Shown here: positions 1 to 7,983 of the stretch, piece by piece
Layout of the letters: each line of letters starts with the position of its first letter
Numbering within the stretch: the first letter of the stretch is position 1
Assembly: GCA_036399055.1 (NCBI GenBank)
Contig: DASWNX010000029.1
Span: 310,001-374,000 of the forward strand
DNA: 64,000 nucleotides
Direction of reading: 5' to 3'
Origin: Jatrophihabitans sp.
GTDB lineage: Bacteria; Actinomycetota; Actinomycetes; Mycobacteriales; Jatrophihabitantaceae
Made by a program: the position numbers and the translations under genes
Notes under the pieces: model-generated
The model's database searches: none
Told to the model about the DNA's origin: nothing
The model's input: the letters and a program-made list of their open reading frames with translations, nothing else

Positions 1-1
1 C

Positions 2-1168
2 ACCACTCGCGACGGCGGCAGCTACAACACCGACACGATGATGTTGCTGCATCTTCCCGCCGACGGCAGCAAGGCCACCCTGATCTCGCTACCGCGTGAC
101 TCCTACGTCAACATCCCCGGGCACGGCAAGAACAAGTTGAACGCCGCCTACCCGATCGGCATCCAGGCCGCCAAGGGCGACAAGGCCGCGGGCGCGCGGC
201 TGCTGGTGAAGACCATCGAGAACCTGACCGGGCTGAGCGTCGATCACTTCGTCCAGATCGACCTGCTCGGCTTCTACCGGATCTCCAACGCCATCGGCGG
301 CGTCGACGTCTGCCTCAACCGCGCGGTGAAGGAACCGAACTCGGGCATCGACCTCAAGGCAGGTCACCAGACGATCAAGGGCACCCAGGCGCTTGCGTTC
401 GTCCGCCAGCGCTACGGCTTCCCCCAGGGCGACCTGGACCGGATCAAGCGCCAGCAGTACTTCCTGTCCGCGGTGTTCCGCAAGGTGTCCTCGGCCGGCA
501 CCCTGCTGAACCCGTTGAAGCTGCAGAGCCTGCTCAAGGCGGTGTCCTCCTCGCTGCAGATGGACCCCGGCCTGGTGCCGCTCAAGCTCGCCCAGCAGAT
601 GCAGAACCTGCAGGCCGGCAACTTCTCCTTCACCACCATCCCCACTCAGGGGTTCGTGGACGAGGACATCAACGGAACGATCCAGAACACCGTGGCGGTC
701 GACGCGGCCGCGATGCCGGCCTTCATCGACAAGCTGGTCGGCGCCGACTCCAACTCGGCGTGGACGAAGGCCAAGCCGGCGGCGCCGTCCTCGGTCACCG
801 TCCGGGTCATCAACGACACCAACACCAACGGCCTGGAGATGGCCAACGCCGAGGCCCTGCAGGCGGCCGGCTTCAAGACCGAGATCCCGCCGGCGAGCAC
901 GGACGTGGTGGCCAAGACCCTGATCCGCTACGCCCCGGGTCAGGAGGCCGCGGCCAAGGCCCTGCAGGCCCAGGTGCCCGGCGCGGTGCTGGAGCGCTCG
1001 CCCGAGGTCAGCTCGGTGACCCTGGTGCTCGGCGAGAACAAGGTCCAGGTCAAGAGCCTGATGCCGCCCGCGCCGAAGCCCAGCGCCTCGGCGAGCGGCT
1101 CAGTCAAGCCCGGAGTCGCCGCCACGCCGCCCGTGACCACCGCGGCCGACGCCGGCTGCATCAACTGA
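2..1168 (+). CDS. LCP (LytR-CpsA-Psr) family protein, 5' end outside window
   Basis: The reading frame is already open at the left edge, so the membrane anchor and start are missing. The visible part begins with the LCP motif R-D-G-G followed by NTDTMMLLHL, then LPRDSYVNIPG and KLNAAYPIG, and later FVRQRYGFPQGDLDRIKRQQ. These are the arginine- and aspartate-rich polyprenyl-phosphate pocket motifs of the family. LCP enzymes transfer glycopolymers such as arabinogalactan or teichoic acid from lipid carriers to peptidoglycan outside the membrane. From about residue 260 a LytR_C domain follows (VTVRVINDTNTNGLEMA), then a Pro/Ser/Ala tail ending in GCIN. The next gene starts 10 bases after the stop, on the same strand. 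Confidence 0.93.
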   Translation, partial: TTRDGGSYNTDTMMLLHLPADGSKATLISLPRDSYVNIPGHGKNKLNAAYPIGIQAAKGDKAAGARLLVKTIENLTGLSVDHFVQIDLLGFYRISNAIGGVDVCLNRAVKEPNSGIDLKAGHQTIKGTQALAFVRQRYGFPQGDLDRIKRQQYFLSAVFRKVSSAGTLLNPLKLQSLLKAVSSSLQMDPGLVPLKLAQQMQNLQAGNFSFTTIPTQGFVDEDINGTIQNTVAVDAAAMPAFIDKLVGADSNSAWTKAKPAAPSSVTVRVINDTNTNGLEMANAEALQAAGFKTEIPPASTDVVAKTLIRYAPGQEAAAKALQAQVPGAVLERSPEVSSVTLVLGENKVQVKSLMPPAPKPSASASGSVKPGVAATPPVTTAADAGCIN

Positions 1169-1178
1169 CCGCCCGCTG

Positions 1179-1928
1179 ATGCCTTCCTCGCCTTCGCTGT
1201 CCCACGCCGGTCCTGAGCAGCTTTTCGCCGCCCGGCTGGCCGCCGATCCAGGCGGTCCGCTGGTCACCTTCTACGACGACGCCAGCGGTGAGCGCGCCGA
1301 GCTGTCTGCCAAGTCGCTGGCCAACTGGATCGCCAAGACGCACTTCCTGCTGGTGGACGAGCTGGGGGCAGCGGTCGGTGACCGGGCCTTCATCCGGCTG
1401 CCGGTGCACTGGCTGGCGGCGCCGATCCTGCTGGGCTGCTGGTACGCCGGCCTTGAGGTGGTGAGTGAGCCGGCTGATGCCACCGTGGCCTTCGGCGACG
1501 CCGACTCGCTGCTCCAGGCGCTGCCCAGCTCGCAGCTGCGCCGCCTGGACGGCGCGTTCGCGGTGTCGCTGCTGAGCATGGCCAGGCCTTCGACCCCGCC
1601 GCCGGACATGGCTGACTACGCCAGTTCGGTGCGCCCGATGCCCGACAACTGGGCTGAGGTCCGAGCCCAGGCCGAGCCGGACCAGCCGGCCCTGGACGGG
1701 CGCTCGCGGGCCGAGCTGGGCCAGGCCGCGAGCCAGGCCGCCCATGAGCTGGGGCTGGAGCCTGGCGGCAGGCTGATGTGGACCGCGCCCTGGGCCGGGC
1801 CACAGGACTGGACAGCGTCGCTGCTCGCGCCGCTGGCCGTCGGCGGCTCGGTGGTGCTGGTGCGCAATCCCGACCCGGCCAAGGCCGCCGCCCGGGCCGC
1901 GGCCGAGCGGTCCACCGCCAGCGTCTGA
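1179..1928 (+). CDS. TIGR03089-like actinobacterial protein
   Basis: This 249-residue protein resembles the N-terminal half of ANL (AMP-binding) enzymes: residues 5-90 look like the opening region with a conserved HWLAAPILLGCWYAGLEVV stretch. The ATP-binding loop and C-terminal lid of a working acyl-CoA synthetase are absent. That pattern, and its position directly after an LCP gene, fits the uncharacterised actinobacterial family TIGR03089. The assignment is from memory of the family, not a search. Molecular role is unknown. It lies 10 bases downstream of the LCP gene and may be co-transcribed with it. Confidence 0.7.
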   Translation: MPSSPSLSHAGPEQLFAARLAADPGGPLVTFYDDASGERAELSAKSLANWIAKTHFLLVDELGAAVGDRAFIRLPVHWLAAPILLGCWYAGLEVVSEPADATVAFGDADSLLQALPSSQLRRLDGAFAVSLLSMARPSTPPPDMADYASSVRPMPDNWAEVRAQAEPDQPALDGRSRAELGQAASQAAHELGLEPGGRLMWTAPWAGPQDWTASLLAPLAVGGSVVLVRNPDPAKAAARAAAERSTASV

Positions 1929-1930
1929 GG

Positions 1931-2008
1931 CGGGCGGGTCGGGCAGGCGGGTCAGACAGGCGGGTCAGGCAGGCGAGGTTGGCTGGTGAGGTTGGCTGGT
2001 GAGCCACT
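1931..2008. repeat. short direct repeats between two genes
   Basis: Immediately after the preceding stop codon, a 13-base unit close to GCGGGTCAGGCAG occurs about three times. It is followed by two copies of GAGGTTGGCTGGT. The stretch is non-coding in any convincing frame. Confidence 0.75.
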
Positions 2009-2127
2009 GATGCCCGGGCCGAGCCGGCTGGCTAGAGTTCGGTGACCGACTCGTCCGGTTGTCGGGGCGATCTGCTGGTCGCCCAGGCCCGCGCCGGGCG
2101 TCCGATCCAAGAGCTGAGAGGCACAGC

Positions 2128-2943
2128 GTGGACAAAGTGGTGGCAACAGCCGCCGAAGCGGTGGCCGACATCGGCCACGGCGCTTCGCTGGCGGTCGGCG
2201 GGTTCGGGCTGTGCGGCATTCCGCACGTGCTCATCCAGGCGCTGCTCGAACTCGGCAGCGGTGAGCTGGAGTCCGTGTCGAACAACTGCGGGGTGGACGA
2301 GGCGGGTCTGGGCATGCTGCTGGGCGCCCGACGCATCCGGCGCGCCATCGGCTCCTACGTCGGTGAGAACCGCGAGTTCGCGCGGCAGTACCTGGGCGGT
2401 GAGCTGGAGCTCGAGCTGACGCCGCAGGGCACCCTGGCCGAGCGGTTGCGGGCCGGCGGCTCCGGGATCCCCGCGTTCTACACCCCAGCCGGGGTCGGCA
2501 CCATGATCGCCGAGGGCGGCCTGCCGTGGCGCTACAACTCCGACGGCTCGATCGCGGTGGCCTCGCCGCCGAAGGAGACCCGCGAGTTCAACGGCCAGCT
2601 GTACGTGCTCGAAGAGGGCATCGTCACCGACTTCGCGCTGGTGCGGGCGGCCCGGGGTGACCGGCACGGCAACCTCAGCTACGACGCCTCGGCCCGCAAC
2701 TTCAACCCGCTGTGCGCGATGGCGGGCCGGATCACCATCGCCGAGGTCGAGCAGCTCGTCGAGCCCGGTGAGCTGGACCCCGAGCAGGTGCACACTCCCG
2801 GGGTGTTCGTGCAACGGGTCGTCGAGGTGGGCGAGGCCGGCAAGCTGATCGAGAAGCGCACCGTGCGCGAGCAGTCCGACCCCGGGGTGGCCGGCGCGGG
2901 GCAGGGCTCGGAGCAGGGTGGACAACAGGAAAGCGCAGGCTGA
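2128..2943 (+). CDS. scoA: 3-oxoacid CoA-transferase subunit A
   Basis: Subunit A of a two-gene CoA-transferase of the SCOT family, which moves CoA between succinyl-CoA and a 3-oxoacid such as acetoacetate. The glycine-rich motif GGFGLCGIP lies at about residues 27-35, and the protein aligns with the family through a conserved [12 protein letters not shown] region and [20 protein letters not shown]. The GTG start at 2128 is chosen because GAGAGG sits 7 bases upstream and the protein then begins [12 protein letters not shown], as expected. Length is 271 residues, slightly above typical because of a Gly/Gln-rich tail. Subunit B begins 7 bases after the stop. Confidence 0.93.
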   Translation: MDKVVATAAEAVADIGHGASLAVGGFGLCGIPHVLIQALLELGSGELESVSNNCGVDEAGLGMLLGARRIRRAIGSYVGENREFARQYLGGELELELTPQGTLAERLRAGGSGIPAFYTPAGVGTMIAEGGLPWRYNSDGSIAVASPPKETREFNGQLYVLEEGIVTDFALVRAARGDRHGNLSYDASARNFNPLCAMAGRITIAEVEQLVEPGELDPEQVHTPGVFVQRVVEVGEAGKLIEKRTVREQSDPGVAGAGQGSEQGGQQESAG

Positions 2944-2950
2944 GGAAGAG

Positions 2951-3592
2951 ATGGCGCTCAACCGCAACGAACTCGCCGCCCGGGTGGCTCGCGAGCTGCA
3001 CGACGGCCAGTACGTCAACCTCGGCATCGGGCTGCCGACCCTCGTCCCGAACTTCGTCGACCCGGCGATCACCTTGGTGCTGCAGAGCGAGAACGGCATT
3101 CTCGGCGTGGGCCCGTACCCGCTGGAGAGCGAGCTGGACGGCGACCTGATCAACGCCGGCAAGGAGACCGTCACCGTGCTGCCCGGGGCGTCCTTCTTCG
3201 ACTCGGCGCTGTCCTTCGGGATGATCCGGGGTGGCCACATCGACGTGGCGGTGCTCGGCGCGATGCAGGTCGCGGTGAACGGCGACCTGGCGAACTGGAC
3301 CATTCCCGGAAAGATGATCAAGGGCATGGGCGGCGCGATGGATCTGGTGCACGGGGCGAAGAAGGTGATCGTGATGATGGAGCACGTCGCCCGCGACGGC
3401 GCTCCGAAGGTGGTCAAGCAGTGCTCGCTGCCGCTCACCGGCGCGGCCTGCGTGCACCACATCATCACCGACCTGGCGGTGATCGACGTCCGCCCCGAGG
3501 GCCTGGTGCTGCGGGAGCTGGCGCCCGGCGTGACCGTGGACGAGGTGCGCGCGGCCACCGAACCCGAGCTCATCGTCGCGCTGGCGGACTGA
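2951..3592 (+). CDS. scoB: 3-oxoacid CoA-transferase subunit B
   Basis: The catalytic partner of the preceding gene. The signature LQSENGILG (CoA-transferase family signature 2) carries the glutamate that forms the CoA thioester. The start at ATG 2951 gives the family-typical opening [19 protein letters not shown] and has GAGG just upstream. A GTG at 2918 overlapping scoA is possible but would add an atypical leader. Length is 213 residues. Together the two subunits would serve ketone-body or branched-chain degradation in the cytoplasm; the exact acid cannot be told from sequence. Confidence 0.93.
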   Translation: MALNRNELAARVARELHDGQYVNLGIGLPTLVPNFVDPAITLVLQSENGILGVGPYPLESELDGDLINAGKETVTVLPGASFFDSALSFGMIRGGHIDVAVLGAMQVAVNGDLANWTIPGKMIKGMGGAMDLVHGAKKVIVMMEHVARDGAPKVVKQCSLPLTGAACVHHIITDLAVIDVRPEGLVLRELAPGVTVDEVRAATEPELIVALAD

Positions 3593-3602
3593 GGCGCCTG
3601 CC

Positions 3603-4535
3603 ATGCTGGATCCAGCCAAGCTGTTCGAGCTGATCGAAGAGTTGCCCGAACTGGACCGACCGGTGCTGGTGCTGGCGCTGGACGGCTTCGTCGACGCCGG
3701 CAACGCCTCCCAGCTGACGCGGTCTCACCTGCTCAGCACGCTGGAGTCCCAGGTGATCGCCACCTTCGACATCGACCAGGTCTTCGACTACCGCGGCCGG
3801 CGTCCGGAGATGCTGTTCGTCACCGATCACTGGGAGCGTTTCGCCGCGCCGGAGCTGAAGGTTCACGCCGTGCGCGATGCGGCCGGCACCCAGTTCCTGT
3901 TGCTGGCCGGCGCGGAGCCCGACATGCAGTGGGAGCGTTTCACCGCGGCGGTGCAGCTGATCGTCGAGCGGCTCGGCGTCCGGTTGCTGATCGCGCTGAA
4001 CGCGATTCCGATGGGGGTGCCGCACACCCGTCCCTCGACCGTGATCGCGCACGCCAGCCGCCCTGACCTGGTCATCGAGTACAGCAACTGGCTGGGCACG
4101 GTTCAGGTTCCGGGCAGCGCCGCGCACCTGATCGAATTCCGGCTGGGGGTGTCGGGCCTGGACACGATGGGCTTCGCGGTGAATGTGCCGCACTACCTTG
4201 CGCACCTGGACTACCCGGCCGCGGCGCTGACCCTCATCGAGTGCGTCGCCAAGGCGAGCGGGCTGGTGCTGCCCACCGAAATCCTGCAGGAGGCGGCCCG
4301 GGAAAGCCGGATCGACCTGGACGCCAAGGTCGCGGCCTCGGAGCAGGTCTCGGCCGTCGTGCACGCCTTGGAGTCCCAGTACGACGAGATCGTCGCCGGG
4401 CGCACCCATGGCCTGGTGGCCGACGGCGCCCGATTGCCGACCGCGGACGAGCTGGGCGCGGAGTTCGAGCAGTATCTGCTGCAACAGCAGGAGAATCCCG
4501 ATGCCCAGGACCCTGGAGACGAAGCAGGCGCCTGA
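3603..4535 (+). CDS. PAC2 family protein
   Basis: A 310-residue PAC2-domain protein (proteasome-assembly-chaperone-2-like fold), common in actinobacteria where its role is not settled. Characteristic stretches are VLALDGFVDAGNA near the N-terminus, FDIDQVFDYRGRRP at about residues 57-70, and IALNAIPMGVPHTRP near 135. The C-terminal 90 residues are helical and acidic. It starts 10 bases after scoB and its TGA is followed at once by the next gene's region, so it is probably in the same transcript. No proteasome genes lie in the window. Confidence 0.88.
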   Translation: MLDPAKLFELIEELPELDRPVLVLALDGFVDAGNASQLTRSHLLSTLESQVIATFDIDQVFDYRGRRPEMLFVTDHWERFAAPELKVHAVRDAAGTQFLLLAGAEPDMQWERFTAAVQLIVERLGVRLLIALNAIPMGVPHTRPSTVIAHASRPDLVIEYSNWLGTVQVPGSAAHLIEFRLGVSGLDTMGFAVNVPHYLAHLDYPAAALTLIECVAKASGLVLPTEILQEAARESRIDLDAKVAASEQVSAVVHALESQYDEIVAGRTHGLVADGARLPTADELGAEFEQYLLQQQENPDAQDPGDEAGA

Positions 4536-4553
4536 TTGACTGTTCGTCTGCCG

Positions 4554-5090
4554 ATGAGCACGGTCATCGAGCCTGAGCGCCCGGCCGATCACGGAGCCGT
4601 CCGGGCGCTGGTCCTTGCCGCCTTTTCGCGGGAGCCGAGCGTCGCCGACCTGGTGGAGCTGATCCGAGCGTCGCCGCAGTACGTGCCCGAACTGGCACTG
4701 GTCGCCCGGGTGGCCGAAGAGGTCGCCGGCTTCGTGATGCTCAGCCATGCCGAGCTGGTCTGCGATTCCGGCGAGCGGCGCCGTGTTCTCACCCTGTCTC
4801 CTTTGGCGGTGGCGCCAGCGATGCAGGGCCGTGGCATCGGTTCTGCGCTGGTGCCGGCGGGACTCGAGGCGGCCGAGCGGCTGGGCGAGCAGCTGGTGCT
4901 TCTGGAGGGCAGCCCGCGGTACTACCCGAGGTTCGGCTTTCGCGACTGCCGCGCGCTCGGCATCGAGATCTCCCTTCCCGACTGGGCGCCGCCCGATGCC
5001 GGAATGGCGTGTGCCCTGCCCGCCTATGACGGGCGGGCACGCGGCCGGCTCGTCTACCCACCGGCCTTCGCCGCTGTCGGCGCCGGATGA
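4554..5090 (+). CDS. GNAT family N-acetyltransferase
   Basis: A 178-residue GNAT. The acetyl-CoA-binding motif A is visible as LSPLAVAPAMQGRGIGSALV at about residues 82-101, followed by a helix and LVLLEGSPRYYPRFGF, typical of the YhbS-like subgroup. The substrate is unknown. ATG 4554 gives the expected short lead-in. A TTG at 4536 directly after the PAC2 stop is an alternative that adds six residues. The gene follows the PAC2 gene with no room for a promoter, suggesting co-transcription. Confidence 0.87.
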   Translation: MSTVIEPERPADHGAVRALVLAAFSREPSVADLVELIRASPQYVPELALVARVAEEVAGFVMLSHAELVCDSGERRRVLTLSPLAVAPAMQGRGIGSALVPAGLEAAERLGEQLVLLEGSPRYYPRFGFRDCRALGIEISLPDWAPPDAGMACALPAYDGRARGRLVYPPAFAAVGAG

Positions 5091-5182
5091 GGCAGAAGTC
5101 CTACCTCACCCCTGCGCCTTGTCGCGTTCACTCGCCGGTTCTGGGTTGCCTGTTGATAAGCACCATTGTCGAGTCTGTTCTG

Positions 5183-5206
5183 TCAGACCCTCGGGCTAGT
5201 GTCTGA
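5183..5206 (+). promoter_or_regulatory. inverted repeat TCAGAC-N12-GTCTGA before DUF222-HNH gene 1
   Basis: Perfect 6-bp arms flank a 12-base spacer, and the right arm ends 3 bases before the ATG at 5210. The same arrangement occurs before the second DUF222-HNH gene at 31001. The 17 bases CTAGTGTCTGATGTATG, including the start codon, are identical in both. No ribosome-binding site lies between. TAGTGT sits 8-13 bases before the ATG, where the -10 box of a leaderless transcript would be. Confidence 0.7.
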
Positions 5207-5209
5207 TGT

Positions 5210-6508
5210 ATGGAACAGTTGCACAGCGGCGCGGTGTCGGCCGAGTTGGCCAGTTCACTCAATGCTGTGCGGGTATATCTTCACTCGATCGCTGACGTGC
5301 TGAGCCGAGTGTCTGATGCCGATGTGCTGGCTGAGCTGCGCGAGCTGGAGGTGCTGCGGCGTCGGCTGGCGGCCGTCGACCATACCCTCATCGCAGAGCT
5401 CGACCGCAGGGCGATCGCCGGCCGATTGACGATGCCCACCACCTCGGCTGTGTTGCAGGGACTGCTGCGGCTGTCACCGCACGAAGCCAAACGCCGCGTC
5501 GTAGCCGCCCGCGCCTGCGGCCCACGCCACACCCTGACCGGCCAGCCGTTGCCTGCGCTACGGCCGGCGCTGGCCGCCGCCCAGGCCGACGGCTCGGTCT
5601 CCACCGAGCACACCGAGGTCATCCTCACCACCCTGAACAACCTGCCGACCGAGGTCAGCGTCGAAGATCAGGCGCTGGCTGAGAAGCATCTCGTCGAGGC
5701 GGCAGCCATCCTGCGGCCGCGTGAAGTAGCCGCGGTCGGCCGGCGGATCCTGGCCCACCTGCACCCCGACGGCGCCCTGGCCTGCGAGGCGGAGCAGCAC
5801 CGCCGCCGTGGTCTCACACTGCTAGCCGAGACCGACGGCAGCTACACCGTCCGCGGACGACTGACCGCGACCTGCGGCGCGCTGCTGCTTGCCACCCTCA
5901 CGCCGCGCTCGGCGCCGCAGGCCACCGATGAGGCCGGCCCTGACCCGCGCAGCCATCCCCAACGGCTGCACGACGCCCTGCAGGACCTGGCCGGTGTCGT
6001 CGTCCGGCGCGATGAGCTACCCGATTCCGGGGCGCCGGCGCAGGTGATCATCACGATGACGGCCGACCAGCTCGCCACCCGGCAAGGCCTGGCCCAGACC
6101 AGCTTCGGGCAACAGCTGAGCGTGAGCGAGGCGCTCGCGTTGGCCGACGAGGCGGCGATCAGCCTGCTGCTGCGCGACGCCACCGGCGCGGTGCTGGCTC
6201 ACGGGCGAGCCAAACGGATCGCCACCCGCACCCAAACCCTGGCCCTCATCGCCCGAGACGGCGGCTGCACCTTCCCCGGGTGCGACAAACCGCCCGAGTG
6301 GTGCCAACGCCACCACATCACCGCCTGGGCCGACGGCGGCACGACTGATCTGGACAACCTCACGCTGGTCTGCGGCTACCATCACCGAGAGTTCACCCGT
6401 GGCGGTTGGGAATGCCGGATGGCCGACGGCCAACCCCGCTGGATCCCGCCTGCCTGGATCGATCCGACCCGCACCCCCAGACGCAACCAGCGGGTCAACC
6501 GGCAGTGA
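5210..6508 (+). CDS. DUF222 / 13E12-family HNH endonuclease, gene 1
   Basis: A 432-residue protein of the REP13E12 family. The helical DUF222 domain spans roughly residues 15-330, and a C-terminal HNH domain begins at CTFPGCDKPPEW, continues through QRHHITAWADGGTTDLDNL, and ends near CGYHHREFTRGGW. Both Cys pairs and the HH catalytic pair are intact. These genes are multicopy in actinobacteria, and their biological role is unknown; nuclease activity is inferred from the HNH motif. The codons for DLDNL contain GACAACCTCAC at 6353-6363, the 11-mer found at the ends of the island at 32-38 kb. The start is leaderless-looking. Confidence 0.92.
   Translation: MEQLHSGAVSAELASSLNAVRVYLHSIADVLSRVSDADVLAELRELEVLRRRLAAVDHTLIAELDRRAIAGRLTMPTTSAVLQGLLRLSPHEAKRRVVAARACGPRHTLTGQPLPALRPALAAAQADGSVSTEHTEVILTTLNNLPTEVSVEDQALAEKHLVEAAAILRPREVAAVGRRILAHLHPDGALACEAEQHRRRGLTLLAETDGSYTVRGRLTATCGALLLATLTPRSAPQATDEAGPDPRSHPQRLHDALQDLAGVVVRRDELPDSGAPAQVIITMTADQLATRQGLAQTSFGQQLSVSEALALADEAAISLLLRDATGAVLAHGRAKRIATRTQTLALIARDGGCTFPGCDKPPEWCQRHHITAWADGGTTDLDNLTLVCGYHHREFTRGGWECRMADGQPRWIPPAWIDPTRTPRRNQRVNRQ
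6353..6363 (+). other. unoccupied attB-like core in DUF222-HNH gene 1
   Basis: GACAACCTCAC occurs inside the HNH coding region and matches the 11-mer shared by both ends of the island (32364-32374 and 38325-38335). Here the gene is intact on both sides, so it looks like an empty site. The attachment role is inference. Confidence 0.45.
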
Positions 6509-6626
6509 CCCGCCAGACCAGGCGGGCTGAATCGCGGCGGTGGGAGGGAATGGAGCCCATCAGCAGACTCTTGACAGATTCAGAGCCACCGCACGCTGCA
6601 GCACATCGTGGGAAGGAGCACGGCCG

Positions 6627-6662
6627 ATGTCGAGTCTCGTGCGACCACATGACCACCGCTGA
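6627..6662 (+). CDS. possible 11-codon leader ORF overlapping the MFS start
   Basis: ATG at 6627 is preceded by an excellent GGAAGGAG Shine-Dalgarno with 8-base spacing, but the frame encodes only MSSLVRPHDHR before TGA. It overlaps the first 14 bases of the MFS gene, whose own ATG (6649) has no visible ribosome-binding site. Ribosomes ending here could re-initiate on the transporter. Whether it is translated is unproven; a sequencing frameshift is an alternative. Confidence 0.4.
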   Translation: MSSLVRPHDHR

Positions 6663-7983
6663 GCAGTCAGCCGAGCATGTCCAGCCCATCCAGGTCGGAC
6701 CGCCCGGCGCCAGGACTCCACGGTTTCACCGCGCCTGGGCGGTCGCGGGGATCACGTTCTTCGCGCTGATCGCCACCGCCGCGTTCCGGTCCAGCACCGG
6801 AGCGCTGATCGAGCCGATCGAGCTGCAGTTCGGCTGGTCACGCTCGACCACCTCCCTGGCGATCACCGTCAACCTGGTGGTCTACGGCCTGACCGCCCCG
6901 TTCGCCGCCGCCCTGATGGAGCGCTTCGGAATCCGCCGGATGGTAGCCATGGCGCTCGCACTGGTCGCCCTCGGCTGCCTGGCCACCACCGTGATGGCCT
7001 CGTCCTGGCAGCTGGTGCTGGCCTGGGGGTTCGCCATCGGGATCGGCACCGGCTCGATGGCCCTGGTGTTCGGCGCGATCCTCGCCGAGCGGTGGTTCGT
7101 CACCAACCGGGGCCTGGTCACCGGCATCTTCTCGGCGGCGTCCTCCACCGGCCAGCTGGTCTTCCTGCCGCCTCTGGCCTACCTGATCAACAGCCACGGC
7201 TGGCGCACCGCGGTGTTCGTGGTCGCGGCGTTCTCGCTGCTGCTGATCCCGTTCGTGCTGTGGCTGCTGGCCGACTCACCCGCCAGCGTCGGCCAGGTCC
7301 CCTACGGCGCCGAGCCGGGCTGGACGCCGCCGGTGATCCCTCGACGCAATCCCGGCCGGGCCGCGATCGCCGCGCTGACCGAGTCCTCGCGCAGCTGGCC
7401 GTTCTGGGTGCTGATGGGGACCTTCTTCATCTGCGGCTGGTCCACCAACGGCCTGGTCGGCTCGCACTTCATCCCGGCCGCCCACGATCACGGCATCCCG
7501 CCCACCACGGCGGCCAACCTGCTGGCCCTGATCGGCGTCTTCGACATCATCGGCGTCATCGGCTCGGGCTGGCTCACCGACCGGGTCGACCCGCGCAACC
7601 TGCTGCTGGCCTACTACGGCTTGCGCGGACTGTCGCTGCTGATCATGCCGTCGGTGCTCGGCCCGACGGTGAGCCCGCCGCTGTTCCTGTTCATCGTCTT
7701 CTACGGCCTGGACTGGGTGGCCACGGTGCCGCCCACCGTGGCGCTGTGCCGGGAGCATTTCGGTCCGCAGAGGGCCGGCCTGGTGTTCGGCTGGGTGTTC
7801 GCCTCGCACATGGTCGGCGCCGGCCTGGCCGCGGCCTTCGCCGGCGTCATCCGCCAGCACACCGGTGACTACCGGATCGCCTGGCTGACCGCCGGCATGC
7901 TGTGCGTGCTGGCCGCCCTCTCGATCTTCACCATCCGCGGACGTGGCGATCACGCAGTGGGTACGGCACTATCCGCACCATGA
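6649..7983 (+). CDS. MFS transporter, monocarboxylate/oxalate-type
   Basis: A 444-residue carrier with about 12 hydrophobic segments and a central basic loop (IPRRNPGRAAIAAL, near residue 225). The opening TM segment FRSSTGALIEPIELQFGWSR matches the MFS branch that includes oxalate:formate and monocarboxylate permeases. ATG 6649 gives the short hydrophilic leader expected. Its TGA overlaps the ATG of propionyl-CoA synthetase by the four bases ATGA, so the two are translationally coupled. Uptake of propionate or a related short acid is therefore a reasonable inference, but the substrate is not shown by sequence alone. Confidence 0.85.
   Translation: MTTAEQSAEHVQPIQVGPPGARTPRFHRAWAVAGITFFALIATAAFRSSTGALIEPIELQFGWSRSTTSLAITVNLVVYGLTAPFAAALMERFGIRRMVAMALALVALGCLATTVMASSWQLVLAWGFAIGIGTGSMALVFGAILAERWFVTNRGLVTGIFSAASSTGQLVFLPPLAYLINSHGWRTAVFVVAAFSLLLIPFVLWLLADSPASVGQVPYGAEPGWTPPVIPRRNPGRAAIAALTESSRSWPFWVLMGTFFICGWSTNGLVGSHFIPAAHDHGIPPTTAANLLALIGVFDIIGVIGSGWLTDRVDPRNLLLAYYGLRGLSLLIMPSVLGPTVSPPLFLFIVFYGLDWVATVPPTVALCREHFGPQRAGLVFGWVFASHMVGAGLAAAFAGVIRQHTGDYRIAWLTAGMLCVLAALSIFTIRGRGDHAVGTALSAP

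Noticed and set aside
6571..6599. TTGACA as -35 box upstream of the MFS gene.
   Set aside because: Nothing like a -10 box lies 16-18 bases downstream, so it is not listed as a promoter.
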